Part shown: positions 8,403 through 17,955 of the stretch, one piece after another
How positions within the stretch are numbered: the stretch's first letter is position 1
Layout of the letters: each line of letters opens with the position of its first letter
NCBI RefSeq assembly: GCF_029855045.1
Contig: NZ_CP123228.1
Location: 2,294,001 to 2,358,000, forward strand
From: Piscinibacter sp. XHJ-5
GTDB taxonomy: Bacteria; Pseudomonadota; Gammaproteobacteria; Burkholderiales; Burkholderiaceae_C
Reading direction: 5' to 3'
Length of the DNA stretch: 64,000 nt
The notes under the pieces: model-generated
The model's input: only the letters and a program-made list of their open reading frames with translations
What the model was told of the DNA's origin: nothing
Databases searched by the model: none
Made by a program: the position numbers and the translations under genes

Positions 8403-9143
8403 CTACCTCTGCAGCATCTGCTGCAGTTCCAGCGCGTTGGATGTCGCGCCGCCGCCAGCGGTGTTGTCGAAGATGCACCAGCAGTCGGCGTCGGCCGGCC
8501 ACGCTCTCAGCTCGCTCGCACGTTCGCTCACCCATGGCCGCTCGTAGCGCGACCAGTACATGCGCGGAGAGCCATGCCAGCGGTGGTACAGCAGGGCCCC
8601 GTTGCCGTCACCTCGTGGACCGAGCCAACCGCCCGGCCGTGCCGCCTGCGGCCAGCGCGCGGGGTCGACCGCGGCGCGTGACACTTTGAGTGCAGCCAGT
8701 GCGCGCTCGGCCGACGGCAGGAACCAGCTCTCGTGCCGCGGTTCGCAGACCACCGAGCCCGCAAACAACTCGGCCAGCAAGCTGAAGAATCCGCGCACCG
8801 GCCGAGCTTCGAAAGCGAACCCCGGCGGCAGTTGCACCAACAGCACCGCCAGCCGATCGCCCAGCCCGGCGACTTCTGCCAGAAAGTCCTGCAGTGGTTT
8901 GCGCGCACGGCGCAAGCGTGCTTGGTGGGTGATGCTTCTGGGCAGCTTGGCCGAGAACCGAAAGCCGGGCGGTGTCTGGGCGGCCCAGCGCTGATAGACC
9001 TGAAGCCGGTGGCTGCGATGGAAGGACGAGTTGATCTCGGCGCAGTTCAGCACGCGCGCGTAGCGCTGCAGATGCTGGCCCTCACCCGGCAAAGAGCCGG
9101 CGGCCTCGCGCGAGATCGACCAGCCGGCGGTGCCGATGCGCAT
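8403..9143 (-). CDS. DUF72 (YecE-like) family protein
   Basis: The 246-residue protein starts MRIGTAGWSI and shows the DUF72 landmarks: NCAEINSSFHRSHR, GFRFSAKLPRSITH, LLVQLPPGFAF and a late HGSPRMYWSRY. DUF72 proteins adopt a TIM-barrel-like fold resembling endonuclease IV; their reaction is unknown. The gene lies 3 bases downstream of the stop of the small gene at 9147-9353, so the two are probably co-transcribed. Confidence 0.85.
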   Translation of the reverse strand: MRIGTAGWSISREAAGSLPGEGQHLQRYARVLNCAEINSSFHRSHRLQVYQRWAAQTPPGFRFSAKLPRSITHQARLRRARKPLQDFLAEVAGLGDRLAVLLVQLPPGFAFEARPVRGFFSLLAELFAGSVVCEPRHESWFLPSAERALAALKVSRAAVDPARWPQAARPGGWLGPRGDGNGALLYHRWHGSPRMYWSRYERPWVSERASELRAWPADADCWCIFDNTAGGGATSNALELQQMLQR

Positions 9144-9146
9144 GCG

Positions 9147-9353
9147 TCACGGATCCAGTTGCAGCAAGGGCGCTTGCGATATGTCGGCGTCGAAGCCCAT
9201 CAGCACGCTCGCAAGTTCGAGGCTGCGCCACAGCGCGGGCGGCATCTGCATGATGTCCTCGGGCGTTCGCGCCTGCGCGATCCAAGCGCCGATTTCAGCA
9301 TGCTGGCTGGCCGTCAGCAGCTTCAGGTTCAACATGTCATCCAGCGTTTGCAT
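9147..9353 (-). CDS. small hypothetical protein upstream of the DUF72 gene
   Basis: The 68-residue product starts MQTLDDMLNLKLLTASQHAEIGAW-type sequence (first part MQTLDDMLNLKLLTASQHAE) and is fully helical in appearance. It ends 3 bases before the DUF72 start, which supports its being a real, co-expressed gene. I do not recognise the family. Confidence 0.5.
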   Translation of the reverse strand: MQTLDDMLNLKLLTASQHAEIGAWIAQARTPEDIMQMPPALWRSLELASVLMGFDADISQAPLLQLDP

Positions 9354-9447
9354 GCTCGATCACCCTCGGGCGCCTTGGCAAGCCGCCGATTCGCGGCTCA
9401 CGGCCATCCAGCACGTGTGAGGCGACAGCAGCGCCTCGCAGGCTCGC

Positions 9448-9714
9448 TCAGCGACTGGCTGCGCTCGCGGACGCGCCAGCGCCGGTCGCCGTGGTGACGC
9501 CGCCGGACGACGTCCCGCTGCCCGAGGTAGACGACGTGCTGCCGTCGGTGCCGGACGTCGACTTGACGCCGGTGTTGGCGGCGTCGCCCCCACGACTGGT
9601 GGCGGTGCCGCCGCCTCCGGCCGCGCCGGTGTTGTCGCGACCCTGGCACGCGATGAGCAATGCGACCGCGGCTATTGCGAGTACGGCCGCTCGGGCCCTG
9701 TGAAAAGCGTTCAT
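9448..9714 (-). CDS. small Ser/Gly/Thr-rich lipoprotein
   Basis: The 88-residue product has a signal peptide ending in the lipobox LLIAC, followed by a chain made almost wholly of Gly, Ser, Thr and Ala with no structured core. It is predicted to be lipid-anchored in the envelope with a flexible tail. No function can be assigned. The 218 bases between this gene and 9933 hold nothing I can support. Confidence 0.5.
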   Translation of the reverse strand: MNAFHRARAAVLAIAAVALLIACQGRDNTGAAGGGGTATSRGGDAANTGVKSTSGTDGSTSSTSGSGTSSGGVTTATGAGASASAASR

Positions 9715-9932
9715 GTCCTGATCTCCATGGAGGAACTGATCAAAAGCCAGGGGCGGCGGATCGGCTCTCGCGACAATGTCGTCGAGTTCAATCCTGGCAA
9801 GGCATGTGCCGCCGATGCGTCGATCGGACGATTGCGGACCGGGATATCCCCGGGTCGCCCGGGCAATTCCCCGCTACCCGGCCTGTGCGCCGCTAGGCAT
9901 ACCTGAGGCGGTTCAAAGGGGAGAAGCGAGTC

Positions 9933-10304
9933 GTGGGCGAATCAGTGCGACTGTGCCGCGTCGTTGAAGGGGTGGAGTTCTCGATCGTCGAGCAGGCCAT
10001 CACTCGACGCGTGTTCATCCCGGGAGAGACGCTCGACGCTGTGTTCGAGGCCGACGGCACGCCGTCGAGTTGGCTGAGCGCATATCGCAACCACGCTGAC
10101 GAGATCGACGAGGCGGCTGCTGAGCTGTGCCGCCAGAGTCCGGGGGCCGTTGTCATAGTCCTCGATCCGCGGCGATGGGAACGCGTGCAGAGCACCGCGC
10201 GCCGGGTCCTCGAAGCTCTCGGAGGTTCGGACAATCCGGACTCGAATCTGGCCGGGAATACTTTGTCCAACGTTGCCGACGCGCTTGCTGCAGGCCCTAC
10301 CTGA
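9933..10304 (+). CDS. hypothetical protein, weakly DUF1488-like
   Basis: The 123-residue frame begins MGESVRLCRVVEGVEFSIVE. Its middle, ITRRVFIPGETLDAVF followed by SWLSAYRNHADEIDEAAAEL, has the arrangement of DUF1488 proteins: a short beta segment, then a helix with NRxxIxxAA character. The match is loose and by eye only. It stands alone on the plus strand and the rest of the product gives no functional clue. Confidence 0.4.
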   Translation: MGESVRLCRVVEGVEFSIVEQAITRRVFIPGETLDAVFEADGTPSSWLSAYRNHADEIDEAAAELCRQSPGAVVIVLDPRRWERVQSTARRVLEALGGSDNPDSNLAGNTLSNVADALAAGPT

Positions 10305-10410
10305 ATGCGCTGCGGGCTTTCCATCTCTGCATGGACGTTGGGCACAGGGTATGCGCGACATCGCAGCCCGACCCGCCGCGTCCGCTCGTGGTGTTTTCCG
10401 GGGTCGAACT

Positions 10411-10629
10411 TCAAGCCGGTTCACTGATCGAGTCGCCTGCCAGCAATGCAGCCACCGCATCCGGGCCGCGACTGCGAAAACGCGGGATTGTCCACATGGC
10501 TTGCGCCATGAGACGCGCTTCGTCGGCGGCGATCGCCGGACACAGTTCGGACAGGGATTCCACGCACCGCCCCACCCACCGATGCTGTTCGACGCCAGCG
10601 CTCCGGTCGGCGCCGACCGACTTGAACAT
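10411..10629 (-). CDS. small hypothetical protein
   Basis: The 72-residue frame starts at an ATG preceded, five bases away, by GGAGAG. The product contains LCPAIAADEARLMAQAMWTI followed by a short Pro/Arg segment and a helical end. Its character is typical of small conserved Burkholderiales proteins. The opposite-strand frames here look like shadows. The family is not known to me. Confidence 0.45.
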   Translation of the reverse strand: MFKSVGADRSAGVEQHRWVGRCVESLSELCPAIAADEARLMAQAMWTIPRFRSRGPDAVAALLAGDSISEPA

Positions 10630-10801
10630 GGGAACTCTCCGAGTTGAGTCGAGGGACGATATGCCATTGCGGAATGCGCGAAACCGGGGAAGGGGGAGTC
10701 CTGCCTCGGGGAAAGCCCGAGGGGAGCGTCACCCCTGCGGTGAGTGATGGCGTCCCTGCGGGCACGCAGCATGCTGAGTACCATGCGCCAAGGTACGCGT
10801 C

Positions 10802-11434
10802 ATGGTCATCCCCGTCCCATCCATGTTGCCGGCGATGCAGGATTTGCGGTTGATGGAGCCGATGCAGGGCATCCGGCCGTTCATCGATGTCGATTGGGAC
10901 TTCTCGTTCAGCTGCGACGGCTACCGCATGCTGGCCGATTTTGGCGAGGGCGCCGGTGAGCTGCGCAGCAGCCGGGGACTGGATGTCTCCGACTGGTTCC
11001 CTGAAGTGAGCAGCACCCTCCAAGCGATGAACGTGCCGCGCATGGTCGTCGACGGCCACATCTGCGTGCTCGACGCCGCCGGCCGGAACGATCCGCGGCG
11101 CCTGCATGCGAGAGCGTTGCGACCAGGCCTCGAACCCGGTCAGCCGAACGCCGTGTTTTGCGTGCAGGATGTGCTCGTCTTCGCGGGTGACGACGTGCGG
11201 CAGCTGGCTTGGTGGCGTCGACGGGAGTTGCTGGCGCGCTTGCCCATGGACCGCGAAGGAACACCGTTTCGCCTGTGGCGCACGCTGCACACCGAAGGGA
11301 AGTGGCTGGCCTGCCAGGCACTGGCTCTCGGGTACGACGGCGTCCTGGCGTACCGGCGCGGATCGAGCTACCGGGCGGGCCCGAGCGCCGATTGGCTCAC
11401 CATCCGTTGTCCGCAACGGCCTGTCCCCGCCTGA
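10802..11434 (+). CDS. ATP-dependent DNA-ligase-fold protein lacking the catalytic lysine
   Basis: The 210-residue product resembles the adenylation domain of LigD-type ATP-dependent ligases in order of motifs. These are a CDGYRMLA block where ligases have KYDGYR, then SRGLDVSDWFPEV, MVVDGHICVLD (the E/DGE motif III region), VFCVQDVLVFAGDDVRQL, and DGVLAYRRGSSYRAGPSADW with WLTIRC at the end. The residue that should be the AMP-accepting Lys is Ser37, and lysines usual in motifs IV and V are Tyr and Thr/Arg. It is therefore probably not a ligase. No OB-fold follows. It ends 10 bases before the kinase gene, suggesting co-transcription. The role is unknown. Confidence 0.55.
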   Translation: MVIPVPSMLPAMQDLRLMEPMQGIRPFIDVDWDFSFSCDGYRMLADFGEGAGELRSSRGLDVSDWFPEVSSTLQAMNVPRMVVDGHICVLDAAGRNDPRRLHARALRPGLEPGQPNAVFCVQDVLVFAGDDVRQLAWWRRRELLARLPMDREGTPFRLWRTLHTEGKWLACQALALGYDGVLAYRRGSSYRAGPSADWLTIRCPQRPVPA

Positions 11435-11444
11435 AGGTGGTGCC

Positions 11445-13028
11445 GTGTCATCCAGGCCTGACCCGACTCGCACCTCGGACGTCGACGTCCTCGAGTGGTT
11501 CGAAAGCACGGGGGTGGCCATGGCGCTGGCGGATCCGGCCGATGGCCGGATCGTGCGAGTCAATTCGTCGTTCACGACTTTGCTCGGGCGGCCCGGCGCG
11601 CAGCTGCTGAGCCGCCCCTTGCTCGACTTCGCGCATCCTGAAGACTGCCACGCCCTCGAGGCCGAATTCGAGCGCCTCGCCGCCGGCGAGGTAACCGAGG
11701 TGCTCATCGAGAAGCGCATGCTCCGCCCCGATGGCTCCCCGGCGTGGGCCATGATGAACGTGAGCATGGTGCGCGACAGCGCGGGCCGTCCGCGCCATGC
11801 GATCGCCGCGCTGGTTGACATCGACGCGCGCAAGCGAGAAGCGGAAGCGGCGATGGTGCAGAGGGAGGAACGGTTGCGAATGGCGCTCGACGCGGCCGGC
11901 CTCGGCCTGTGGGAGTGGATCCTGGACACCGGCGAACTCATCTATTCCGATGAAGTGCTGCGCATCACCGGGCTGACGCGCGAGCAGCTTGCCGGCGACC
12001 CGGCTTGCGCGCGCCGACTCGTCGATCCGCGCGACGTGGAGGTGATCTGGGAGTCCGAGGACGCCGCTCGTCACGCACGACCTTTCCATGCCGAATATCG
12101 GATCGTGCGTCCCGACGGCCAGCTGCGTTGGGTGGCCAGCCATGCTCAAACCGAGTGCGACGCGAAAGGCCGTCCGTTGCGCATGGTAGGCACGCTTGCC
12201 GACATCACTTCGCGAAAAGATGCGCAGACCGAGCTGCGAGAGGCGCACGACGAACTGGAAGCGCACATGCGCGAGCGGACCGAGGCGCGGGAGCATGCCA
12301 GCATGGTGCTCGGCAACGAGGTGGCCGAACGAACCGCCGCCGAGGAACACGTGCGCGAGCTGCTCGGACAGCTGGTCAATGCCGAGGAGGAAGAGCGCCG
12401 TCGCATCGCGCGCGAGCTGCACGATACGGCGGGCCAGCACCTCACGGCGATCAACCTGACGCTCAAGGCGATCGAGAGCGAACCGGGGCTGCCGACGGCG
12501 CTGCTGCCGCGCCTGGCGCAGCTGCAGCGTGCCACGCAGGAACTGGACGCCGATATCGACCGACTCTCGCACGAGCTGCGCCCTGCCAATCTGGACGACC
12601 TCGGCCTGGACGACGCGCTGCGCCACCATGCGCGCGGCTGGTCCGAGGAAAGCGGCATCGTCCTGGACATCCACACCCACGGGCTGCGCGGGCGGCGCTT
12701 CGACCCCGCGGTGGAGACCACGGTGTACCGGGTGGTGCAGGAGGCGTTGACGAATGTGCGCAAGCACGCGCACGCGACGCGGGTGAGCCTGGTGGTCGAG
12801 AAACGGGCGAACCAGCTTCGCGCCATCGTCGAGGACGACGGCCGCGGCTTCGAGCTGCAGTCCGCGCTGGAATGCCCTTCGGGCGAGCCGCCAGGCCGCC
12901 GACTCGGCCTGCGCGGCATGAACGAACGAGCGGCGCTGAGTGGCGGTCGGATCGAGGTGGAGACAAGCCTCGGCGCGGGCGCCACGCTCTATCTGACCAT
13001 TCCGTTGCCGGACAAGGACCACCCCTGA
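11445..13028 (+). CDS. PAS-domain sensor histidine kinase, NarL/UhpB type (HisKA_3)
   Basis: I start the gene at a GTG with AAGGTGG five bases before it, giving 527 residues. Two PAS domains (about 15-130 and 140-260) precede a coiled coil, then the HisKA_3 motif EEERRRIARELHDTAGQH with phospho-acceptor His326. The HATPase domain shows VVQEALTNVRKHAHA, DDGRGF and GLRGMNERA. No transmembrane segment is seen, so it is a cytoplasmic sensor; the signal is unknown. The partner response regulator follows after one base. A longer frame to 11106 overlaps the ligase-like gene and is rejected. Confidence 0.85.
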   Translation: MSSRPDPTRTSDVDVLEWFESTGVAMALADPADGRIVRVNSSFTTLLGRPGAQLLSRPLLDFAHPEDCHALEAEFERLAAGEVTEVLIEKRMLRPDGSPAWAMMNVSMVRDSAGRPRHAIAALVDIDARKREAEAAMVQREERLRMALDAAGLGLWEWILDTGELIYSDEVLRITGLTREQLAGDPACARRLVDPRDVEVIWESEDAARHARPFHAEYRIVRPDGQLRWVASHAQTECDAKGRPLRMVGTLADITSRKDAQTELREAHDELEAHMRERTEAREHASMVLGNEVAERTAAEEHVRELLGQLVNAEEEERRRIARELHDTAGQHLTAINLTLKAIESEPGLPTALLPRLAQLQRATQELDADIDRLSHELRPANLDDLGLDDALRHHARGWSEESGIVLDIHTHGLRGRRFDPAVETTVYRVVQEALTNVRKHAHATRVSLVVEKRANQLRAIVEDDGRGFELQSALECPSGEPPGRRLGLRGMNERAALSGGRIEVETSLGAGATLYLTIPLPDKDHP

Positions 13029-13029
13029 C

Positions 13030-13716
13030 ATGGCTGCTCTGGCGACGACGGCGCGCTGGCGCGTACTGCTTGCCGACGATCATGCGATGGTGCGTGAGGG
13101 ACTGGCGGTGCTGATCGGCGCGCAGCCCGACATGGAAGTCGTGGGGCATGCCCGCTCCGGGCGCGAGGCCGTCGAGATGGCCGAGCAACTCAGGCCGCAC
13201 GTCGCGGTACTGGACGTGTCGATGCCGCTGGGTGGGGGCATCGAGGCTGCCGAGAAGATCCATCTCGCGTGTCCGGAGGTACGCCTGCTGGCGTTGACGC
13301 GGCATGGCGACCCGGGCTACTTGCGACGGATGATTCGCGCCGGCGCCCACGGCTACGTGGTCAAGCGGGCAGCGGGTGAAGCCTTGATCGGGGCCATCCG
13401 CACGGTTGCCGACGGCGGCGCCTATTTCGACTCTGCGCTCGCCGGCGTGCTCTTGGCCAGCGTGACGAAGTTGCCCGGGCGCGCTCGGCAGGAGCGGCCG
13501 CAGCCGTCCTTGAGCGAGCGGGAAGAGCAGGTGCTGCGGCTGGTCGCCTGGGGCAAGAGCAACAAGGAAATCGGTGCCCAGCTGGGCATCAGCGTAAAGA
13601 CCGTGGAGTGCTACAAGGCCGGGGCACTGGACAAGCTCAGGTTGCGAAGTCGCGCGGACATCGTGCGGCACGCGCTGGTGGAAAAGTGGTTCAACGAGGA
13701 CGACGACCCCGAGTGA
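13030..13716 (+). CDS. NarL/FixJ-family response regulator
   Basis: The 228-residue product has a receiver domain (LLADDHAMVREGL with the acidic pair, phospho-acceptor Asp62 in VLDVSMP, and the late lysine in VVKRA). A LuxR-type helix-turn-helix follows (LSEREEQVLRLVAWGKSNKEI, then GISVKTVECYKA). It starts one base after the HisKA_3 kinase stops, which fits a cognate two-component pair. Its target genes cannot be read from the sequence. Confidence 0.9.
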   Translation: MAALATTARWRVLLADDHAMVREGLAVLIGAQPDMEVVGHARSGREAVEMAEQLRPHVAVLDVSMPLGGGIEAAEKIHLACPEVRLLALTRHGDPGYLRRMIRAGAHGYVVKRAAGEALIGAIRTVADGGAYFDSALAGVLLASVTKLPGRARQERPQPSLSEREEQVLRLVAWGKSNKEIGAQLGISVKTVECYKAGALDKLRLRSRADIVRHALVEKWFNEDDDPE

Positions 13717-13846
13717 AGCCAGGAGAAGGTAGAGAGATCGAATGGCACACCTTCAGGCAGCGGGCGCGGTACAGTTTCCGCAGACCGCCAACGCCCCCGG
13801 GGGAAACGGCGCGCCCCACGCCGATTCCAGAAAGAAAACTTCCTCC

Positions 13847-16800
13847 ATGCCGGAGACAAACCACGAACTCCATGTCAGCTTCCCCGTGGTCGGCGTCGGC
13901 GCATCCGCTGGCGGACTGGAAGCGTTCATGGAGTTGCTTCAGGCGCTGCCGGAAGACACCGGCATGGCATTCGTGCTGGTGCAGCACCTCGACCGCCGGT
14001 ACGACAGCAGGCTGGCCGATCTGCTCGCCAAGTCGACCCGCATGCCCGTTGTCGAAGCCGCGCATGACTTGTCCGTCCAGCCGGATCATGTGTACGTGAT
14101 CGCGCCGGACACCGCGCTCACGTTGTCGGCCGACGGCAGATTGCAGACCGAAGCGCGGGGCCCCGGGCCCGGTCCCCACCTGCCGATCAATCACTTCTTC
14201 GGCTCCCTCGCAGCCCGGCGGACGAGCGCTGCCATCGGTGTCGTTCTGTCGGGAACAGGCGCCGACGGGACCAAGGGGCTCGAAGAGATCAAGGCAGCCG
14301 GCGGCATCACGTTCGCGCAGGACGAGGCCTCTGCCAAGTTCACCGGCATGCCCCAGGCCGCTGTTCAGTCAGGTTGCGTGGATCTTGTGCTGCCCCCTAA
14401 GGGGATCGCGGGCGAGCTCGCACGTGTGGGGCGGCATCCCTACCTCAGCGCCACTCGAGACGAGGAGGATGTCGCAGCGCCCGTCGAGCAGGGCGACGAC
14501 GAGCGCTTCAACTTGGTACTCGGTCTTTTGCGTGCGGCAAGTGGTGTGGACTTCAGTGCATACCGTGAAACAACCATCAGGCGTCGCATCATGCGACGCC
14601 TCATGCTGCACGAGGGCAGCCTCGATGGCTACGTGGAACGGCTCAGGATTGATCGCGGTGAGCTGGACGCGCTCTACCAGGACATCCTGATCAACGTGAC
14701 GAAGTTCTTTCGCGAAGCGGAAGTCTTCGAGATCCTCAAGCAACGCGTATTCCCCGAGATCCTGGCGCCAAGCACGCTGATGCCCCGATTCGCATCTGGG
14801 TGCCCGGATGCTCGACCGGGCAGGAGGCCTATTCACTGGGAATCGCGCTGCTCGAGTTTCTTGACGACAAGCCGATGCATCCGGTCATCCAGATCTTCGC
14901 CACCGACCTGTCGGAGAGCGTCTCGCTGCAGAAGGCGCGGGCGGGCCTGTACCCCAGCAGCATCGAGGCCGAGGTATCGCCCCAGAGGCTTCGCCGTTTT
15001 TTCCTGCAGGAAGACGGGCACTATCGAATCGGCAAGCTGTTGCGGGAGACGGTCGTCTTTGCGCGGCAGAACGTGGCAGCCGACCCGCCGTTCTCTCACA
15101 TCGATCTCATCAGCTGCCGCAACCTGCTCATCTACCTCAGCCCGAGGCTTCAAAAACGGGTCATCCCGACCTTTCACTATGCCTTGAACCAAGGCGGCTA
15201 CCTGCTGCTCGGCGCATCCGAGACGATCGGCGCTCACACAGACCTGTTCGCCGTGGTCGATCAGCCGCATCGCATCTACGCCCGCAGGTCGACGGGGGGT
15301 GCGCGGCCCTATCCGCACTTTCGCGCCGACGACCAACAGGCCCGCCGGGGCGGCGGGCGCGAGGCCACTGCCCCGCCGCGCGCGTTGCCGGCGGACTGGG
15401 TGCGCGAAGCCGAGCGGGTGGCGGCGGGACGGTACGTGCCGCCTGGCGTGCTCATCAACGACGAATTGGACATCCTGCAGTTCCGAGGGCAAACGGGCGC
15501 GTTCCTCGCGCCGGCGGCGGGTGAGCCGAGCAGCAACTTGCTCAAGATGGCGCGCGAAGGTCTCTTCATGGCGGTGCGATCCGCCGTCATCGAATGCAAG
15601 CGCAGCGGCGCCGCCGTTCGCCATGCTGATGTGCGCGTCCGCGGCGAGGGAGTGGATCGCGAAGTGGACCTGCAGGTCATGCCGGTCAGGCTGCCGAACG
15701 CGAGCGAGCGCTGCTACCTCGTGCTGTTCGAAGAGACCGCGAGTCGGGTCAGCGCGGACCACCGTGCAGCAGCCCACGACGCGGCGCCTGCCGAAGACGC
15801 GGAATTGAGCCGCATTCGTCAGGAGTTGACATCCACACGCGACTATCTGCAGTCGCTGATCGAACAACAGGACGCGGCCAACGAGGAACTGAAGTCGGCC
15901 AACGAAGAGATCCTGTCGAGCAACGAGGAGCTGCAGAGCACGAACGAGGAATTGCAGACGGCCAAGGAAGAACTGCAGTCGATCAACGAGGAGCTCACCA
16001 CCGTCAACGAACAATTGCAGCATCGCAACGTCGAGCTGGCGCTCCTCAACGACGACATGACCAACCTGCTGGCGAGCAGCGGCGTGGCAAACGTCGTGCT
16101 AGGCATCGACCTCTGCATCCGCCGTTTCACGCCAGCCGCGGGAAGGCTGCTCGGCTTGCTGGCCGGTGACATCGGCCGCCCGATCGGACATCTGAAAAGA
16201 AGCGCCGACTTGCCGGATATGGAGGCGCTGGTGGGCGACGTCATCGCGACCGTGCAGCCCAAGGAGCGCGAGGTGCGGGGCCCTGACGGCCGCGAGTACC
16301 TGCTGCGCATCCATCCTTACCGCACCACCGACAACCGCATCGACGGCGCCGTCCTGGTCCTGTTCGACATCGATGACCTGCGGCGCACGCAGACAGAGTT
16401 GCGCGAGGAACGCAACTACGCTCAAGCGATTGTCGAGACGGTGCGCGAACCTCTCATGGTGCTCGACGAACAACTGAGGGTGCAGTCCGCGAACAGCGCC
16501 TTCTACTCAGCGTTTCGGGTGACGCCATCCGATACGAAGGGCCGACTTGTCTTCGAGCTGGGGAACCGGCAGTGGGACATTCCGAAGCTGCGCGAGCAGC
16601 TTGCTCAGGTCTTGTCGCCCGACGACAAGGCCTTCAGCGATTTCGAAGTCGACCATGAATTCGAAAGCATCGGCAGGAAGGTGATGCGGCTCAGCGCTCG
16701 ACGCATCGAGCGCGAAGGCTCCAACAGCAACCTGATTCTCCTCGCGATCGAAGACCGGACAGACGCCGCTCGCCTCGAACAGCACAACCGGGAGTACCTC

Positions 16801-17955
16801 GCCCAAGTGGTGGAGGCAGATCGCGGCAAGACCGTCTTTCTGTCCTTGTTGGCACATGAGCTTCGCAATCCCCTTGCACCGATTCGCAACGCGCTGCACA
16901 TCCTCAACCGTGCCGATGTGTCCGACGAGTTGGCGAGTCGCATGCGTGCGATGGTGGAGCGCCAGGTCCAGCAGCTGACACGTCTGGTCGACGACCTGCT
17001 GGACATTGCACGCATCAACAGAGGCGGCGTCGAACTGCGCAAGCAGCGGCTCGAGCTGGGTACGCTGCTGCGCGCATCGGTCGATGCGGCTCGGGCTTCG
17101 TGTGAACCCAAGGGAATTGAGCTCACGGCGGACCTCCCGGAAGGCCCTGTTCCTATCGACGCGGACGCGACCCGGCTATCGCAAGTTGTCGGCAACCTGC
17201 TCCACAACGCCTGCAAGTTCACCAACCCCGGTGGCCAGATCCGGCTTGCGATGAAGCGCGACGCCGACAACGCGATCGTCCGCGTGCGCGACACGGGGAT
17301 CGGCATCGCGGTCGAGAAGCTGCCCCACGTGTTCGAGATGTTCGTGCAGGCCGACAGCTCGCTGGCGCGCGAGCGCGGCGGGCTTGGCCTCGGCCTGAGC
17401 TTGGTCAAGCAGTTCGTCGAGGCGCATGGGGGCACCGTGTCGGTTGCAAGCGAGGGGGTGGGGCGCGGCAGCGAGTTCATCTTGAGCTTGCCGCTGTCGC
17501 AGGAGTCGCTGGCGCCCATCGAGCCCGTCGAACTCGTGAAGCCGTCTGAACCCGTCGATCTGCACGGGACGTCGACCGTGCAACGGCGCATCCTGATCGT
17601 CGACGACAATCACGACGGCGCGGAGTCGCTGGCTGTCGCGCTTCGCTTCCTCGGCCACGAGGTGCGTACGGCTCACGATGGCCCGGCCGCCCTGTCCCTT
17701 GGCGCTGTCTGGTCGCCTGAAGTGGTGGTGCTCGATATCGGCTTGCCGGGCATGGATGGCTATGAAGTGGCGCGCCGGATTCGCGAGCAGCCGGGGAGCG
17801 GAGGCGTTCGGCTTGTCGCTCTCAGCGGCTGGGGCCAGCCTGACGCCCGAGATCGTTCCTCGAGTGCCGGCTTCGATGCGCATTTGGTCAAGCCTGTCGA
17901 CCTCGAGACGTTGATCAAGCTCTTGGAGGCAGACGCTTCGCAGGGGCCCGGATGA
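13847..17955 (+). pseudogene. CheB/CheR/PAS/histidine-kinase/receiver hybrid protein, frameshifted near 14767
   Basis: Two overlapping frames encode one continuous family protein. The first part holds a CheB methylesterase domain (VVGVGASAGGLEAF, VLVQHLD, LSGTGADGTKG) and the start of a CheR methyltransferase domain (YRETTIRRRIMRRLMLHE, NVTKFFRE). After a shift near 14767 the CheR domain resumes with RIWVPGCSTGQEAYSLGIAL and SCRNLLIYL. A long coiled coil of NEEL repeats, PAS domains, a HisKA/HATPase kinase (LAHELRNPLAP, His codon at 16855) and a C-terminal receiver (Asp codon at 17734) follow. The break corresponds to one missing base, perhaps in a GCGGCC-like context. Such proteins couple methylation-type signalling to phosphorelay. 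If the shift is an assembly error the protein is about 1370 residues; if real it is inactive. Confidence 0.8.
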
